From NCBI RefSeq assembly GCF_001865675.1, contig NZ_CP011319.1, forward strand, positions 5,022,001 to 5,086,000: 64,000 bases of DNA, given 5' to 3'. The DNA is from Janthinobacterium sp. 1_2014MBL_MicDiv. GTDB lineage: Bacteria; Pseudomonadota; Gammaproteobacteria; Burkholderiales; Burkholderiaceae_D. Shown here in pieces: positions 1-7,973 of the stretch. A model generated the notes under the pieces. That model worked only from the letters and a program-made list of their open reading frames with translations. It had not been told where the DNA came from and did not search any database. Position numbers and translations under genes: made by a program. Positions within the stretch are counted from its first letter, which is position 1; every line of letters starts with the position of its first letter.

Positions 1-1387
1 CTTCGGGGTCGCGCAGCTCGCGCAAGACCTTGGTGACGGCGTTTTGCGCCTGCGCGTCAAGCGTGCTGACCACTTTCAGGTCAAGACGGTCGAGGTTGTA
101 CAAGCGCGGATCGCCGAGCATGCCAGCCAGGTGGTTGCGCACGGCATTCGAGGCCTTGCGCGTGACGAACGAGGTCGACGCTTCCGACTGCACGCCCGAG
201 GCCGTCGATGGGCGCAGGCGCTCGGCGACGGCGGCATCGCGCAGCTGCGGCGAGATCACGCCCGCCTGCGCCAGCAGGCGCAGATGGCTGTTCGTCAATT
301 CTTCCAGGTCGGCGCCGCCGGCCACCAGATAATGCGAGGGACGGCGCTGCGCGATCAGCAGGCTCAGCGCCTGCTTGTAGGCGAGCGCGCTGCCCGGCTG
401 GTCCATATTGCCCTTGAGCAAAGTCTTGACCTCGGCGAACGGGCGGCCATACCAGACCCACATGCCGTCGCCAATGCCGTTGACTTCGCCAAAGCCGCTT
501 TTCGCCGACAGCGGCACGGTATTGAGGTAATTGACGACGATCTTGCGCCGCGCTTCCATGGTGTTTTCGCCATCCTGGTACGAACGCAGGCTGGCCGAAA
601 TCATCTGCAGCAGCTTGTCCTGCATGGAACTGGTGCGGCCGTCTTCCGAATGCCGGTATTTTTCGATCTGCGTGGCCAGGGTGCTGCCGCCGCCGCTGCG
701 GTGGCCGCCAAACAGGTTCAGCGCCTTGTCGAGGACAGCCTTGCTCAGGCGGTCCCACTCCACGGCCGGGTTGCGCTCGGGCGTGCCCGGGTCGAGCAAT
801 TCGCGGTTTTCAATGAACAGCAGGCTTTGCACGAGCGCCGGCGGCGCTTCGGCGAAGCCGTCGAACATGCGCTCCGGGTAGCTGGCGGCAAACAGGGGCG
901 CGGCACGGCAATCGAGGATGGACAGGCCGGCGCGGTTTTTCTCGTGATACGTGGCAAAGATGCCGCGATCGACCAGCTGCACCATCTTCGGCGACATGCG
1001 CGCCTGCGCCGTGATTTCATAATCGCGCGCGTTGAGCTTGGTGATGAAGTCCGGCAGGCTGGCATAGCCGAGCCGCTCGTCGTACGGGCCATGCTGCGGG
1101 TAGCGGATGGCGTCCGCCGGCGCGGGACCGGGCTCGACCTTGTACGTCAGCTGGCGGTCCAGGCGCGTGAAGAATTCCGCCTGCAGGGCCGACGTGCGCA
1201 CTTCGCGCATGACGAACCAGGCCACGCCGGCGATCAGCGCCAGCGCAATGATGGCAAAGATGGGCCAGATGCGCGAACGGCGCTTCTTCGGCGGGCTCGC
1301 CGGCGGCGGGGCCTCGGCGCCCGCGTCGGGCAGTGTATCGGCTGGGGGCCGCTCTTGCGCGGCCAGGTTGACGCCTGTGTCTTTCAT
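1..1387 (-). CDS. Transglycosylase / penicillin-binding protein (3' part beyond window)
   Basis: Open frame read leftward from an ATG at 1387 to the window edge, 462 codons visible without a stop. The N-terminus is a short proline-rich cytoplasmic tail, then one membrane helix at about residues 42-62 (IWPIFAIIALALIAG), typical of bifunctional or monofunctional PBPs. Further in are glycosyltransferase-51 features: a catalytic-Glu region (FIENREL) and the GGGSTLATQIEK motif, so it should polymerise lipid II glycan strands on the periplasmic face. Whether a transpeptidase domain follows cannot be seen. No strong Shine-Dalgarno precedes the ATG, so the exact start is uncertain. The long plus-strand frame over this region is its shadow. 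Confidence 0.82.
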   Translation of the reverse strand, partial: MKDTGVNLAAQERPPADTLPDAGAEAPPPASPPKKRRSRIWPIFAIIALALIAGVAWFVMREVRTSALQAEFFTRLDRQLTYKVEPGPAPADAIRYPQHGPYDERLGYASLPDFITKLNARDYEITAQARMSPKMVQLVDRGIFATYHEKNRAGLSILDCRAAPLFAASYPERMFDGFAEAPPALVQSLLFIENRELLDPGTPERNPAVEWDRLSKAVLDKALNLFGGHRSGGGSTLATQIEKYRHSEDGRTSSMQDKLLQMISASLRSYQDGENTMEARRKIVVNYLNTVPLSAKSGFGEVNGIGDGMWVWYGRPFAEVKTLLKGNMDQPGSALAYKQALSLLIAQRRPSHYLVAGGADLEELTNSHLRLLAQAGVISPQLRDAAVAERLRPSTASGVQSEASTSFVTRKASNAVRNHLAGMLGDPRLYNLDRLDLKVVSTLDAQAQNAVTKVLRELRDPE

Positions 1388-1744
1388 GGGATGCTGGGGT
1401 AAGGTTGGGTGTGGACGGCGCGGAAAATGCGGTAGCTGCACCGCACACTCGTGCGGCAATGGCTGCAATCCGCGCAGGGTAAGACCGGGGCCAGCCGTAG
1501 CTGGTCACAACGAAGCTTGCTTAACATGATGTCCATACCGGTGAATCAAAAATACGCTCTACTGCACAGGCAGGCGGCCCCGCTTCCTGCACGCGACGCC
1601 CCTGTTCACCATTCCACCACATCGGCATGAAAACGACTGACGAGCGCACACAAAAATCTTGCTTCATTGAAGATTTTCGCAAAAAAACAACGTCTTGGAC
1701 TGTACGCTCGCGAACATAGGAGCAAGGCGGGCTGGACGCCAGCG
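1388..1744. other. Intergenic region with no recognised gene
   Basis: About 357 bases between the PBP start and the terminator of the upstream operon. Small frames here overlap neighbours and resemble no family I know. It should hold the promoter of the PBP gene on the minus strand, but I could not assign convincing -35/-10 boxes. Confidence 0.5.
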
Positions 1745-1772
1745 AAAAAGCCGCCGGCGCCGGGCTGGCGGC
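1745..1772 (-). terminator. Rho-independent terminator after the CinA-like gene
   Basis: Read on the minus strand: a GCCGCC / GGCGGC stem (1772-1767 with 1755-1750) around a GC-rich loop, followed by five T. It starts 3 bp after the stop of the molybdopterin-binding gene and closes the five-gene run. Confidence 0.7.
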
Positions 1773-1775
1773 CGG

Positions 1776-2561
1776 TCAGATGGTGGTGTATTCCGCCTGC
1801 AAGGTATCGAGCGCGGCGCGCATCTCGGCAAAGGCGGCCGCCGCCTGCGCGGGCTCGCCCTTGACGCCCAGTTCGATATGCCGGCGCGTCTGCGCGTCGC
1901 CCACGCTGGGCAGGCTGAACACCTTGATCAGCGGAAACTCCGCCTCGAGCCGCACCATCAGCGGCGTCAGCAGCGATTCCGCCGTCTCGTACACGAGCAA
2001 GGCGTGTTCCGCGTGCGGTACCTGGTTGAACAGGTGGGCGTAATGCGTATCGAGCACCCACTCGATCATGGGCCAGGACATGATGGGAAAGCCCGGTACA
2101 AAGTAATGCTCGCGCACGGCAAAGCCGGCAATCTTGTTGTACGGATTCGGTATCAGTTCGGCGCCATGGACGAATTCCGCCATTTTCAGGCGGTGCAGGT
2201 TTTCCGGCGAGTGCAAATCGGCCGGCACGCCCGCCTCCTCGCCCATTTCCGTGATCCGTTGCTGGATATTGGCCTTGCCCTGCGGATGCAATACCAGCGG
2301 CAAGCCCAGCGCGTCGGCGGCGGCCTGGCGCGTGTGGTCGTCCGGCGTGGCGCCGATGCCGCCGAAGCTGAAGACGATGTCGCCGCTGGCAAAGCTGCGC
2401 TTGAGCAAGGCGACGAGGCGGGCCGGTTCATCGCCCACGTATTCCGCCCAGCTCAGCTGCAAACCGCGCTGCTTGAGCATTTGCACCACTTTCGGAAAAT
2501 GCTGGTCCGTGCGCTTGCCCGACAGGATTTCGTCGCCGATGATGATCAATCCGATAGCCAT
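1776..2561 (-). CDS. Molybdopterin-binding (MoaB/CinA N-terminal-like) protein
   Basis: 261 aa, one MoCF_biosynth-type domain. The N-terminus MAIGLIIIGDEILSGK is the classic opening of CinA/MoaB-like proteins, and the FSFGGIGATPDDHT segment matches the family's GG-(I/V)G-T-DD substrate-binding loop. It lacks the C-terminal amidohydrolase domain of full-length CinA, so it resembles the stand-alone 'competence/damage-inducible A' proteins whose substrate is usually unknown (molybdopterin or a nucleotide). It is the last gene of the run starting at 6351; the EI24 gene ends 31 bp upstream and a terminator follows at once. Function beyond the fold is not inferable. Confidence 0.85.
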   Translation of the reverse strand: MAIGLIIIGDEILSGKRTDQHFPKVVQMLKQRGLQLSWAEYVGDEPARLVALLKRSFASGDIVFSFGGIGATPDDHTRQAAADALGLPLVLHPQGKANIQQRITEMGEEAGVPADLHSPENLHRLKMAEFVHGAELIPNPYNKIAGFAVREHYFVPGFPIMSWPMIEWVLDTHYAHLFNQVPHAEHALLVYETAESLLTPLMVRLEAEFPLIKVFSLPSVGDAQTRRHIELGVKGEPAQAAAAFAEMRAALDTLQAEYTTI

Positions 2562-2592
2562 GAAACTTCCTTCTTCGATTCGATAGTGAGGG

Positions 2593-3420
2593 TCAGGCGT
2601 CCGCCGGTGCCACGTCCGTCATGCCGCGCTGGCCCCGCAGGCGCGCCAGTGCTTCCAGGCAGTAATACTGGAACCACAGGCCCGTGAAGATAAAGATCAG
2701 CACATACAGCCAGATGGCGAACGCCGCCAGGAAGGGGAAAAACACGACGGACATCACGCCGCCCATCCACAGCAGGCCAGGCACGGCGCCGGCCGCGCCG
2801 GACACCATGCCGATGGCCAGCAGGGGCCAGCGCTGCTCGCGCATGATGGCGTGGCGCTCGTCCACGCTGGCGTAGTCGGCCATCGCGTCATACGCCATCA
2901 CCCGGTAGGTCAGCCAGCCCCACAGCACGGCCTGTCCCACCAGCGCGGCCGGCGGAAACGCGTACAGGGGCAGCATGACGAGCCAGGCGACGATGAACAG
3001 CAGAAAGGTGGCAAGCGAGGTGCCGACGCTGCCGACCAGGCTGCCGCCATGCTTCTTTTCCAGTTGCGGAAAATGCCGGCCGCCGATATGGCGGCCGATG
3101 GCCGGCATGGCGAACAGGCCCATGAAGATCAGGGCCGTCAAGATCATCAGCGGCAGCAGCATGAACATGGCGATCAGCGGCACGATGACGGCTTTCAGCA
3201 CGCCCAGGCCGAACGTGGCCAGCACCTGGCCGCTGGTGCGGAAGAAATCGTACTGCGTGAACAGCGCGTGCAGGCTGTCGATCAGCGGCTGCAGGCCGAC
3301 ATACAGCAAGCCGCCCCACAGGATCAGCGACAGGATGAACGGCGCGACACTCAGCAGCAATATCCTGCCGTGCAATTGCGACAGCAAGGCACGGCCATAC
3401 GAGTTCAGCACATTACGCAT
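2593..3420 (-). CDS. EI24 / CysZ-like integral membrane protein
   Basis: 275 aa from the ATG at 3420; longer upstream frames read into the previous gene. Several hydrophobic helices, with a long amphipathic N-terminal part (SYGRALLSQLHGRILLLSVAPFILSL) characteristic of the EI24 (PF07264) family, which includes the sulfate permease CysZ. Its start overlaps the stop of the hydroxylase gene (TGATG at 3422-3418), indicating translational coupling. No cysteine-biosynthesis gene is nearby, so a sulfate role is not supported by context; an envelope transport role with its operon partners is equally possible. Confidence 0.78.
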   Translation of the reverse strand: MRNVLNSYGRALLSQLHGRILLLSVAPFILSLILWGGLLYVGLQPLIDSLHALFTQYDFFRTSGQVLATFGLGVLKAVIVPLIAMFMLLPLMILTALIFMGLFAMPAIGRHIGGRHFPQLEKKHGGSLVGSVGTSLATFLLFIVAWLVMLPLYAFPPAALVGQAVLWGWLTYRVMAYDAMADYASVDERHAIMREQRWPLLAIGMVSGAAGAVPGLLWMGGVMSVVFFPFLAAFAIWLYVLIFIFTGLWFQYYCLEALARLRGQRGMTDVAPADA

Positions 3421-4460
3421 CAACGGCGTCCTTTTCGTTTCAATCTTGCAAATTCCACCATGCGGCGCAGGCCCAGCCATTGCTGTTGCCAGAAGCCGCG
3501 TCCATAGTTGCGTCCCGGCCGGCCCACGCCATTGCCGTCGATGCGGGCCAGCTGGTCGCGCACGCCCGTGCGCGCATAGCCTGCCGAGAAATTCGCGGTG
3601 CCCAGCAGCATATCCCAAATCGGCAAGACCACGCCGAAGTTGCAGCCGCCCATGCTGCCCTTGCCTTTCGACTCATGCCCCACGCCGATCGCATGGTGCG
3701 TGCGGTGAAAACGCGGCGAAATCAAGAGCCGCTCGCCGATGCGGCCGAAGTGTATCCTCACATTCGCGTGCTGCAAGCTTTGCAAGATGCGCGAAATCGA
3801 GACCAGCAGCACATATTGTCCCGGCGGCACGCCGATACCGAGCGCCACCAGGGCCATGACCACGTCGCGCAAAAAGTCATCGAGCAGGTGGTTGCGGTCA
3901 TCGCTCCACAAGTTCATGTTTTGCTGGCTGTGATGCAGGCTGTGCAAACCCCACCACCAGCCGAAATGGTGCGAGGCGCGGTGGTAGCAATAGTCGACGA
4001 AGTCGATGATCACAAAATAAATGATAAAACTGAGCAAGGGGCTGATGCCGGGCAACAGCGACTCCAGGTTCAAGGGATGGATATTGTCGAAGCGCAAAGC
4101 CCCGGCCAATGCATCCATCAGCGGGTCGAGCGTGAAGAAAACCAGCACGGAAAACAGGCCGATGCGGTGCAGCACGGTATAGATGAAATCGTTCCAGCGG
4201 GCGCGCGGATCCGTCATCTTTTGCGCGGGTATCAGCGCTTCGAGCGGGCGCAGCACGAGAAACAGCAGCAGCAGTTCGCACAGGCCGATCAGCAGCCATT
4301 CCGTGCCTTCGAACGCCTCTTCCGTGAATTCGCCAAAGCCCAGGTGGTACACGAGCGGATTGACGACCGTCTGGAACAGCCAGCCCTGCGCCGCGCCAAA
4401 GGCATCGACCACCGTGTCGACGGCGGGCTGCAGGAGGGACGCGATGTCGGCGGCCATCAT
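3420..4460 (-). CDS. Sterol desaturase / fatty-acid hydroxylase family membrane protein
   Basis: 346 aa from the ATG at 4460, which overlaps the deacetylase stop as ATGA. Hydrophobic segments surround three histidine clusters of the FA_hydroxylase superfamily (PF04116): HRASHH, HSLHHS and, further on, FHRTHH, expected to bind a di-iron centre for O2-dependent hydroxylation or desaturation of a lipid. It is longer than the minimal family domain, with an N-terminal membrane region (LLIGLCELLLLFLVLRPLEAL). Neighbours suggest modification of an envelope lipid, but the substrate (fatty acid, sterol-like or hopanoid) cannot be read from sequence. Confidence 0.85.
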   Translation of the reverse strand: MMAADIASLLQPAVDTVVDAFGAAQGWLFQTVVNPLVYHLGFGEFTEEAFEGTEWLLIGLCELLLLFLVLRPLEALIPAQKMTDPRARWNDFIYTVLHRIGLFSVLVFFTLDPLMDALAGALRFDNIHPLNLESLLPGISPLLSFIIYFVIIDFVDYCYHRASHHFGWWWGLHSLHHSQQNMNLWSDDRNHLLDDFLRDVVMALVALGIGVPPGQYVLLVSISRILQSLQHANVRIHFGRIGERLLISPRFHRTHHAIGVGHESKGKGSMGGCNFGVVLPIWDMLLGTANFSAGYARTGVRDQLARIDGNGVGRPGRNYGRGFWQQQWLGLRRMVEFARLKRKGRR

Positions 4461-5380
4461 GGCTGCCCCTTCTTCTGCGCGTAATCGGGATGCTCGCGCA
4501 GCGTGGCAAAACAGAAACCCTTGTCCTGCAAGCCTTTGACCAGGGCATCGAGGTTGGCCGGCGCCCACGCATCCTTGCGCGACCAGATGCCCATGTGCGA
4601 GATGAAGATATCGCCGCTGCGCAGGTTCGCCAGCGCTCTCTTGAGCAGCATGGCGTTTGGATACTTATCGCTGGGCAATTCATCGCCCGAGTACCCTGCT
4701 GGCGCCCAGCCCGCATGCCGGTAACCGCAGGCGCTGCCTGCCGCCAGCGTGCGCGGCGACGTATAGCCGCCCGGCGCGCGCCAGAACGGGTCGAGCTTGT
4801 GCCCGGTCAGCTCCTGGAAACGCGTGTCGACACGGCGTAATTCCTCGCAGAACTGCTTGTCGGTGAAGGACGCGAGCTTGCCGCCCTCCTTGCCGAACTG
4901 GGGCTTGACCTGGATCAAACCGTTGGCTAGATCCTTCTTCCAGTACACGTGGTCAAACGTATGCGTGCCGAACGCATGGCCTTCGGCCACGCGGTCCTTC
5001 CAGTATGACGCCCAAGAGGCATCAAGCGAATAGTCGCCGCGCGTGGTCTTTTCATTGGCCAGGAAAAACGTGGCTTTGATATGGCGTTTATTGAGTACGT
5101 CGGCAATCAGCTGCGCTTGCGACTGGCTACCCGTGTCGAACGTCAGGTAGATCGTGCCCTTGCAGGCGGCCGGAGCGGCCGACAGCGCGGGTGTGGCGAC
5201 GGCGCCAGGCGCGGCAAGCTTGGCAGGCGCGGCGCTGGAAGCGGCAGGCACGGGACTGGCAGCGGCAGTCGCATGCGCGCAAGCGTGCGGCAGCATGGTC
5301 GCACACAGCAGCATGGCGGGCATGACGGCGCGGCGGCTCACGCCAGGAGCCAGGCGGCGCAAAATCAGGGGCGCCATCAT
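4457..5380 (-). CDS. Polysaccharide deacetylase (NodB-homology) family protein
   Basis: 307 aa. The start MM at 5380 overlaps the stop of the beta-propeller gene (ATGA). An N-terminal signal sequence (about residues 1-35, rich in Ala/Leu) is followed by an Ala/Pro-rich linker and a NodB domain. Carbohydrate-esterase-4 motifs are visible: TFDTG (motif 1), HTFDH (motif 2, metal-binding HxxxH), RAPGG (motif 3) and a late ISHMG. Motif 1 has Thr where the usual TFDDG carries the second, metal-binding Asp, so catalysis may be altered. Probably acts in the periplasm on a polysaccharide or peptidoglycan-like substrate. Confidence 0.85.
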   Translation of the reverse strand: MMAPLILRRLAPGVSRRAVMPAMLLCATMLPHACAHATAAASPVPAASSAAPAKLAAPGAVATPALSAAPAACKGTIYLTFDTGSQSQAQLIADVLNKRHIKATFFLANEKTTRGDYSLDASWASYWKDRVAEGHAFGTHTFDHVYWKKDLANGLIQVKPQFGKEGGKLASFTDKQFCEELRRVDTRFQELTGHKLDPFWRAPGGYTSPRTLAAGSACGYRHAGWAPAGYSGDELPSDKYPNAMLLKRALANLRSGDIFISHMGIWSRKDAWAPANLDALVKGLQDKGFCFATLREHPDYAQKKGQP

Positions 5381-6351
5381 CACATGCGCGGCGAGTGGGT
5401 GGCGAAATACACGCCATGGGGCGAGCGGCCCACGGGTATCAGCTTGATCACCTTGCGCGTCGTCAAGTCGATCACGGCCACTTTCTTGATCCAGCGCAAG
5501 GTCACCCACATGGTCTTGCCGTCGGGCGTGATTTCCATGCAGTCCGGACCGCCCGGCACATTGATGGTGCCCACGTTTTCCAGCGTTTTCTGGTCGATGA
5601 TATTGATCGTGTTCGATACGCGGTTCGAGACGAACGTCATGCGGTTGTCGCCGAGCGCGCGGAAATTGTGCGTGCCGGCGCCGGCCTTGATGCGCTTGAC
5701 GGTCTTTTGCGTGCGCCAGTCGATCACTTCCACATAGTCGCTGCCCATGATGCCGACCAGCAAATGTTTGCCATCGGGCGTCATCGTGATGCCGGCCGGC
5801 GCGGGGCCGACGGGCATGGTCCATTTCACCGTCTGCGTCTCCAGGTCGATGGCGCTGACCTGGTTGCTGCCCTGCTGGGTAATGAAGGCCATGCGGCTGT
5901 CGGCCGTGAACGCCATGTGGCTAGGCAACTTTGGCAGCGGGATGCGCTTGGCCAGGGTCAGGTTCTTGCCATCGTAGCGGTACAGGTCGATGCGGTCCAG
6001 GCGCAGCGAATTCGAGATGAACCACTTCTGGTCCGGCGAAAAGCCGATCTGGTAGGGGTCGAGGATGTTGCTGATGCGGCGCTGGATCTGGCCCGACACG
6101 GGGTCGAGGAAGATCAGCTCATTGCCGACGGAACTGGCGACGATCAGCGACTTGCCGTCCGGCGTCTCCATCAGGTGATGCGGCTCCTTGCCGACGGCAA
6201 AGGTGGACAGGGGCGCATAGGTTTTCTGGTCCAGCAGTTGCACCGTAGCATCACGGGAATTGAGCACCACCACCACTTCGGCTTGCGCCGTAGACATTGC
6301 GGAAACCAGGCACAGCGAGGAAAAAAGAAGGCGGCGTAGACTGCGGAACAT
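5380..6351 (-). CDS. YncE-like periplasmic beta-propeller protein
   Basis: 323 aa from the ATG at 6351, chosen because it opens with a clear signal peptide (MFRSLRRLLFSSLCLVSAMS, cleavage after AQA). The mature part is made of repeated blades with VxPDGK-type motifs (TPDGKSLIV, SPDQKWFIS, TPDGKHLLV, TPDGKTMWV), as in YncE/PQQ-type 7-bladed propellers. Such proteins bind partners or ligands rather than catalyse; none is identifiable. It heads the coupled five-gene run and is divergent from the FKBP gene, with a palindrome (6368-6386) just upstream that may regulate the run. Confidence 0.85.
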   Translation of the reverse strand: MFRSLRRLLFSSLCLVSAMSTAQAEVVVVLNSRDATVQLLDQKTYAPLSTFAVGKEPHHLMETPDGKSLIVASSVGNELIFLDPVSGQIQRRISNILDPYQIGFSPDQKWFISNSLRLDRIDLYRYDGKNLTLAKRIPLPKLPSHMAFTADSRMAFITQQGSNQVSAIDLETQTVKWTMPVGPAPAGITMTPDGKHLLVGIMGSDYVEVIDWRTQKTVKRIKAGAGTHNFRALGDNRMTFVSNRVSNTINIIDQKTLENVGTINVPGGPDCMEITPDGKTMWVTLRWIKKVAVIDLTTRKVIKLIPVGRSPHGVYFATHSPRM

Positions 6352-6367
6352 GGAAGAAATCACTGTT

Positions 6368-6386
6368 AAATACAAAACATGTATTT
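6368..6386. promoter_or_regulatory. Inverted repeat upstream of the envelope operon
   Basis: AAATACA-N5-TGTATTT, perfect 7-bp arms, 17 bp upstream of the beta-propeller start codon. It is an AT-rich island in GC-rich DNA and looks like an operator for a dimeric repressor; the regulator is unknown. Confidence 0.45.
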
Positions 6387-6550
6387 TACGTGGAAACACT
6401 GTATTTATTGTGTGAAATCCCCCCTTAAATGCTACCGCTGGCAACAAGCGACGGTAATTTCCGGTTTTTCCATTCGACAGGGCCTGGAATGGCGCTTTGC
6501 AAGCCATTGCTCTACAATCTGAAGCTTTCATCGCCTACACAAGGATTATC

Positions 6551-6907
6551 ATGACCACCATTACCACCGCTTCCGGCCTGCAATACATCGACACCGTTGT
6601 CGGCGAAGGCGCTGAAGCGCAAGCCGGCAACAATGTTGTCGTGCACTACACGGGCTGGCTGCAAAACGACGACGGCAGCGCCGGTGCGAAATTTGACTCG
6701 AGCAAGGACCGCAACGACCCGTTCGAGTTCCCGCTGGCCGCTGGCCGCGTGATTCAAGGCTGGGACGAAGGCGTGCAAGGCATGAAAGTGGGCGGCAAGC
6801 GCCAGCTGATCATCCCGGCAGCACTGGGCTATGGCGCGCGTGGCGCCGGTGGCGTGATCCCACCGAACGCCACCCTGATTTTCGACGTCGAACTGCTGGG
6901 CGTCTAA
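6551..6907 (+). CDS. FKBP-type peptidyl-prolyl cis-trans isomerase
   Basis: 118 aa, a single FKBP domain with no signal peptide, hence cytoplasmic. Conserved FKBP features include VVVHYTGWL, KFDSSKDR, FPLAAGRVIQGWDEGVQGM and the C-terminal IPPNATLIFDVELL. It accelerates prolyl isomerisation during folding. The ATG at 6551 gives the usual length for this small class; the frame stays open 18 codons upstream but those residues do not look like FKBP. It is followed by a strong terminator, so it is probably monocistronic. Confidence 0.95.
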   Translation: MTTITTASGLQYIDTVVGEGAEAQAGNNVVVHYTGWLQNDDGSAGAKFDSSKDRNDPFEFPLAAGRVIQGWDEGVQGMKVGGKRQLIIPAALGYGARGAGGVIPPNATLIFDVELLGV

Positions 6908-6942
6908 GCACCGACCGGGCAAGGTTCACATGACCGCGCCAG

Positions 6943-6979
6943 GCGCCGCCCCTGTTCACTCAGCGGCGGCGCTTTTTTT
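6943..6979 (+). terminator. Terminator after the FKBP gene
   Basis: GCGCCGCC (6943-6950) pairs with GGCGGCGC (6965-6972), then seven T. Confidence 0.85.
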
Positions 6980-7105
6980 GAGTGTGTCCTCTAATGCACG
7001 GCGCGCTTTTTTCACTATGATGTCAGGCACTGCAGCACGCACGGTGGCCACTCCGCCAGGCCTGCCGCACTTTCCCAGCGATTCCATCAGCACACAGGAG
7101 CCATC

Positions 7106-7360
7106 ATGAGTTTACAAGAGCAATTCGACCAAGCGCAACTCGATTCCAAGACCCTGTCCGAGCGTCCGGACAATATGACCTTGTTGAAAATCTACGCCTT
7201 GTTCAAGCAAGCGTCGAGCGGCGACGCCACGGGCGAGCGTCCCGGCATGACCGACTTCGTCAACCGCGCCAAGTTCGACGCCTGGGCGGCCCTGGCCGGC
7301 ACCTCGAAAGAAGAGGCGCAGCAGCAATACATCGACCTGATCGAAGACTTGAAGGACTGA
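7106..7360 (+). CDS. Acyl-CoA-binding protein
   Basis: 84 aa, the normal length for an ACBP (PF00887). Diagnostic residues are present: the LLKIYALFKQASSGD helix with the acyl-CoA-contacting Tyr/Lys, and the RAKFDAWAAL helix. It binds long-chain acyl-CoA esters in the cytosol as a pool former or carrier. A Shine-Dalgarno (AGGAG) precedes the ATG. The GNAT gene starts 48 bp downstream past a GC-rich hairpin (about 7372-7391) with no U-run, so the two may be partly co-transcribed. Confidence 0.95.
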   Translation: MSLQEQFDQAQLDSKTLSERPDNMTLLKIYALFKQASSGDATGERPGMTDFVNRAKFDAWAALAGTSKEEAQQQYIDLIEDLKD

Positions 7361-7408
7361 TCGTCCCCCCTGCCCCGGCTGACGCCGGGGCAATGTTATG
7401 ATTTCCGC

Positions 7409-7879
7409 ATGACACCATCACCGATTTCCCAGGTTTCCCTGGCCCACGCCGCCGACCTGCCCCGTCTGTTCGACGTCTGGCACCTGTCCGTGCGCGCCAC
7501 CCACGATTTCCTTGCCGACAACGATATCGCCTTCCTCAGCCCCTTCGTGCGCGACGAACTGGCCAGGGTGACGGCCGAACGCCTGCTGCACGTGCTGCGC
7601 GCCGATGACGGCGTCGCCTATGCCTTCCTGTGCGTCGAGCACGCCAAGATCGAGATGCTGTTCGTGCATCCGGAGCGGCGCGGCAGCGGCGCCGGCAGCG
7701 CGCTGGTCCGGCACGCCATCGCCAGCCTGCAAGCGACGGCCGTCGATGTGAACGAGCACAACACGCAGGCGCATGGCTTTTACCGCCACCTGGGTTTTCT
7801 CGACGCAAGCCGTTCCGAACGCGACCCGTTCGGCAAGCCTTTCCCCATTTTGCACCTGAAACTGGCCGAAACAGGCTAA
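7409..7879 (+). CDS. GNAT-family N-acetyltransferase
   Basis: 156 aa with one acetyltransferase domain: the acetyl-CoA pyrophosphate-binding loop VHPERRGSGAGSALV, and the C-terminal VNEHNTQAHGFYRHLGF motif typical of YjaB-like GNATs. The acceptor substrate is not predictable. It is convergent with proX and shares a bidirectional terminator with it. Confidence 0.9.
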   Translation: MTPSPISQVSLAHAADLPRLFDVWHLSVRATHDFLADNDIAFLSPFVRDELARVTAERLLHVLRADDGVAYAFLCVEHAKIEMLFVHPERRGSGAGSALVRHAIASLQATAVDVNEHNTQAHGFYRHLGFLDASRSERDPFGKPFPILHLKLAETG

Positions 7880-7916
7880 AAACTCACCAAAAACCACGAA
7901 AACAGGCGGTTAACGC

Positions 7917-7947
7917 AAAAGTGGCTACCGTATCGGTAGCCACTCTT
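7917..7947. terminator. Bidirectional terminator between GNAT gene and proX
   Basis: Perfect 9-bp stem GTGGCTACC (7921-7929) / GGTAGCCAC (7935-7943), flanked by AAAA on the left and TCTTT on the right, so it can end transcripts arriving from either side. Confidence 0.75.
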
Positions 7948-7973
7948 TATGCGGAAATAAACGGCGCTGACTC

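Noticed and set aside
44..1402. 452-codon plus-strand frame
   Set aside because: Arg/Ala-rich, no family resemblance; the minus strand here encodes a transglycosylase with clear motifs.
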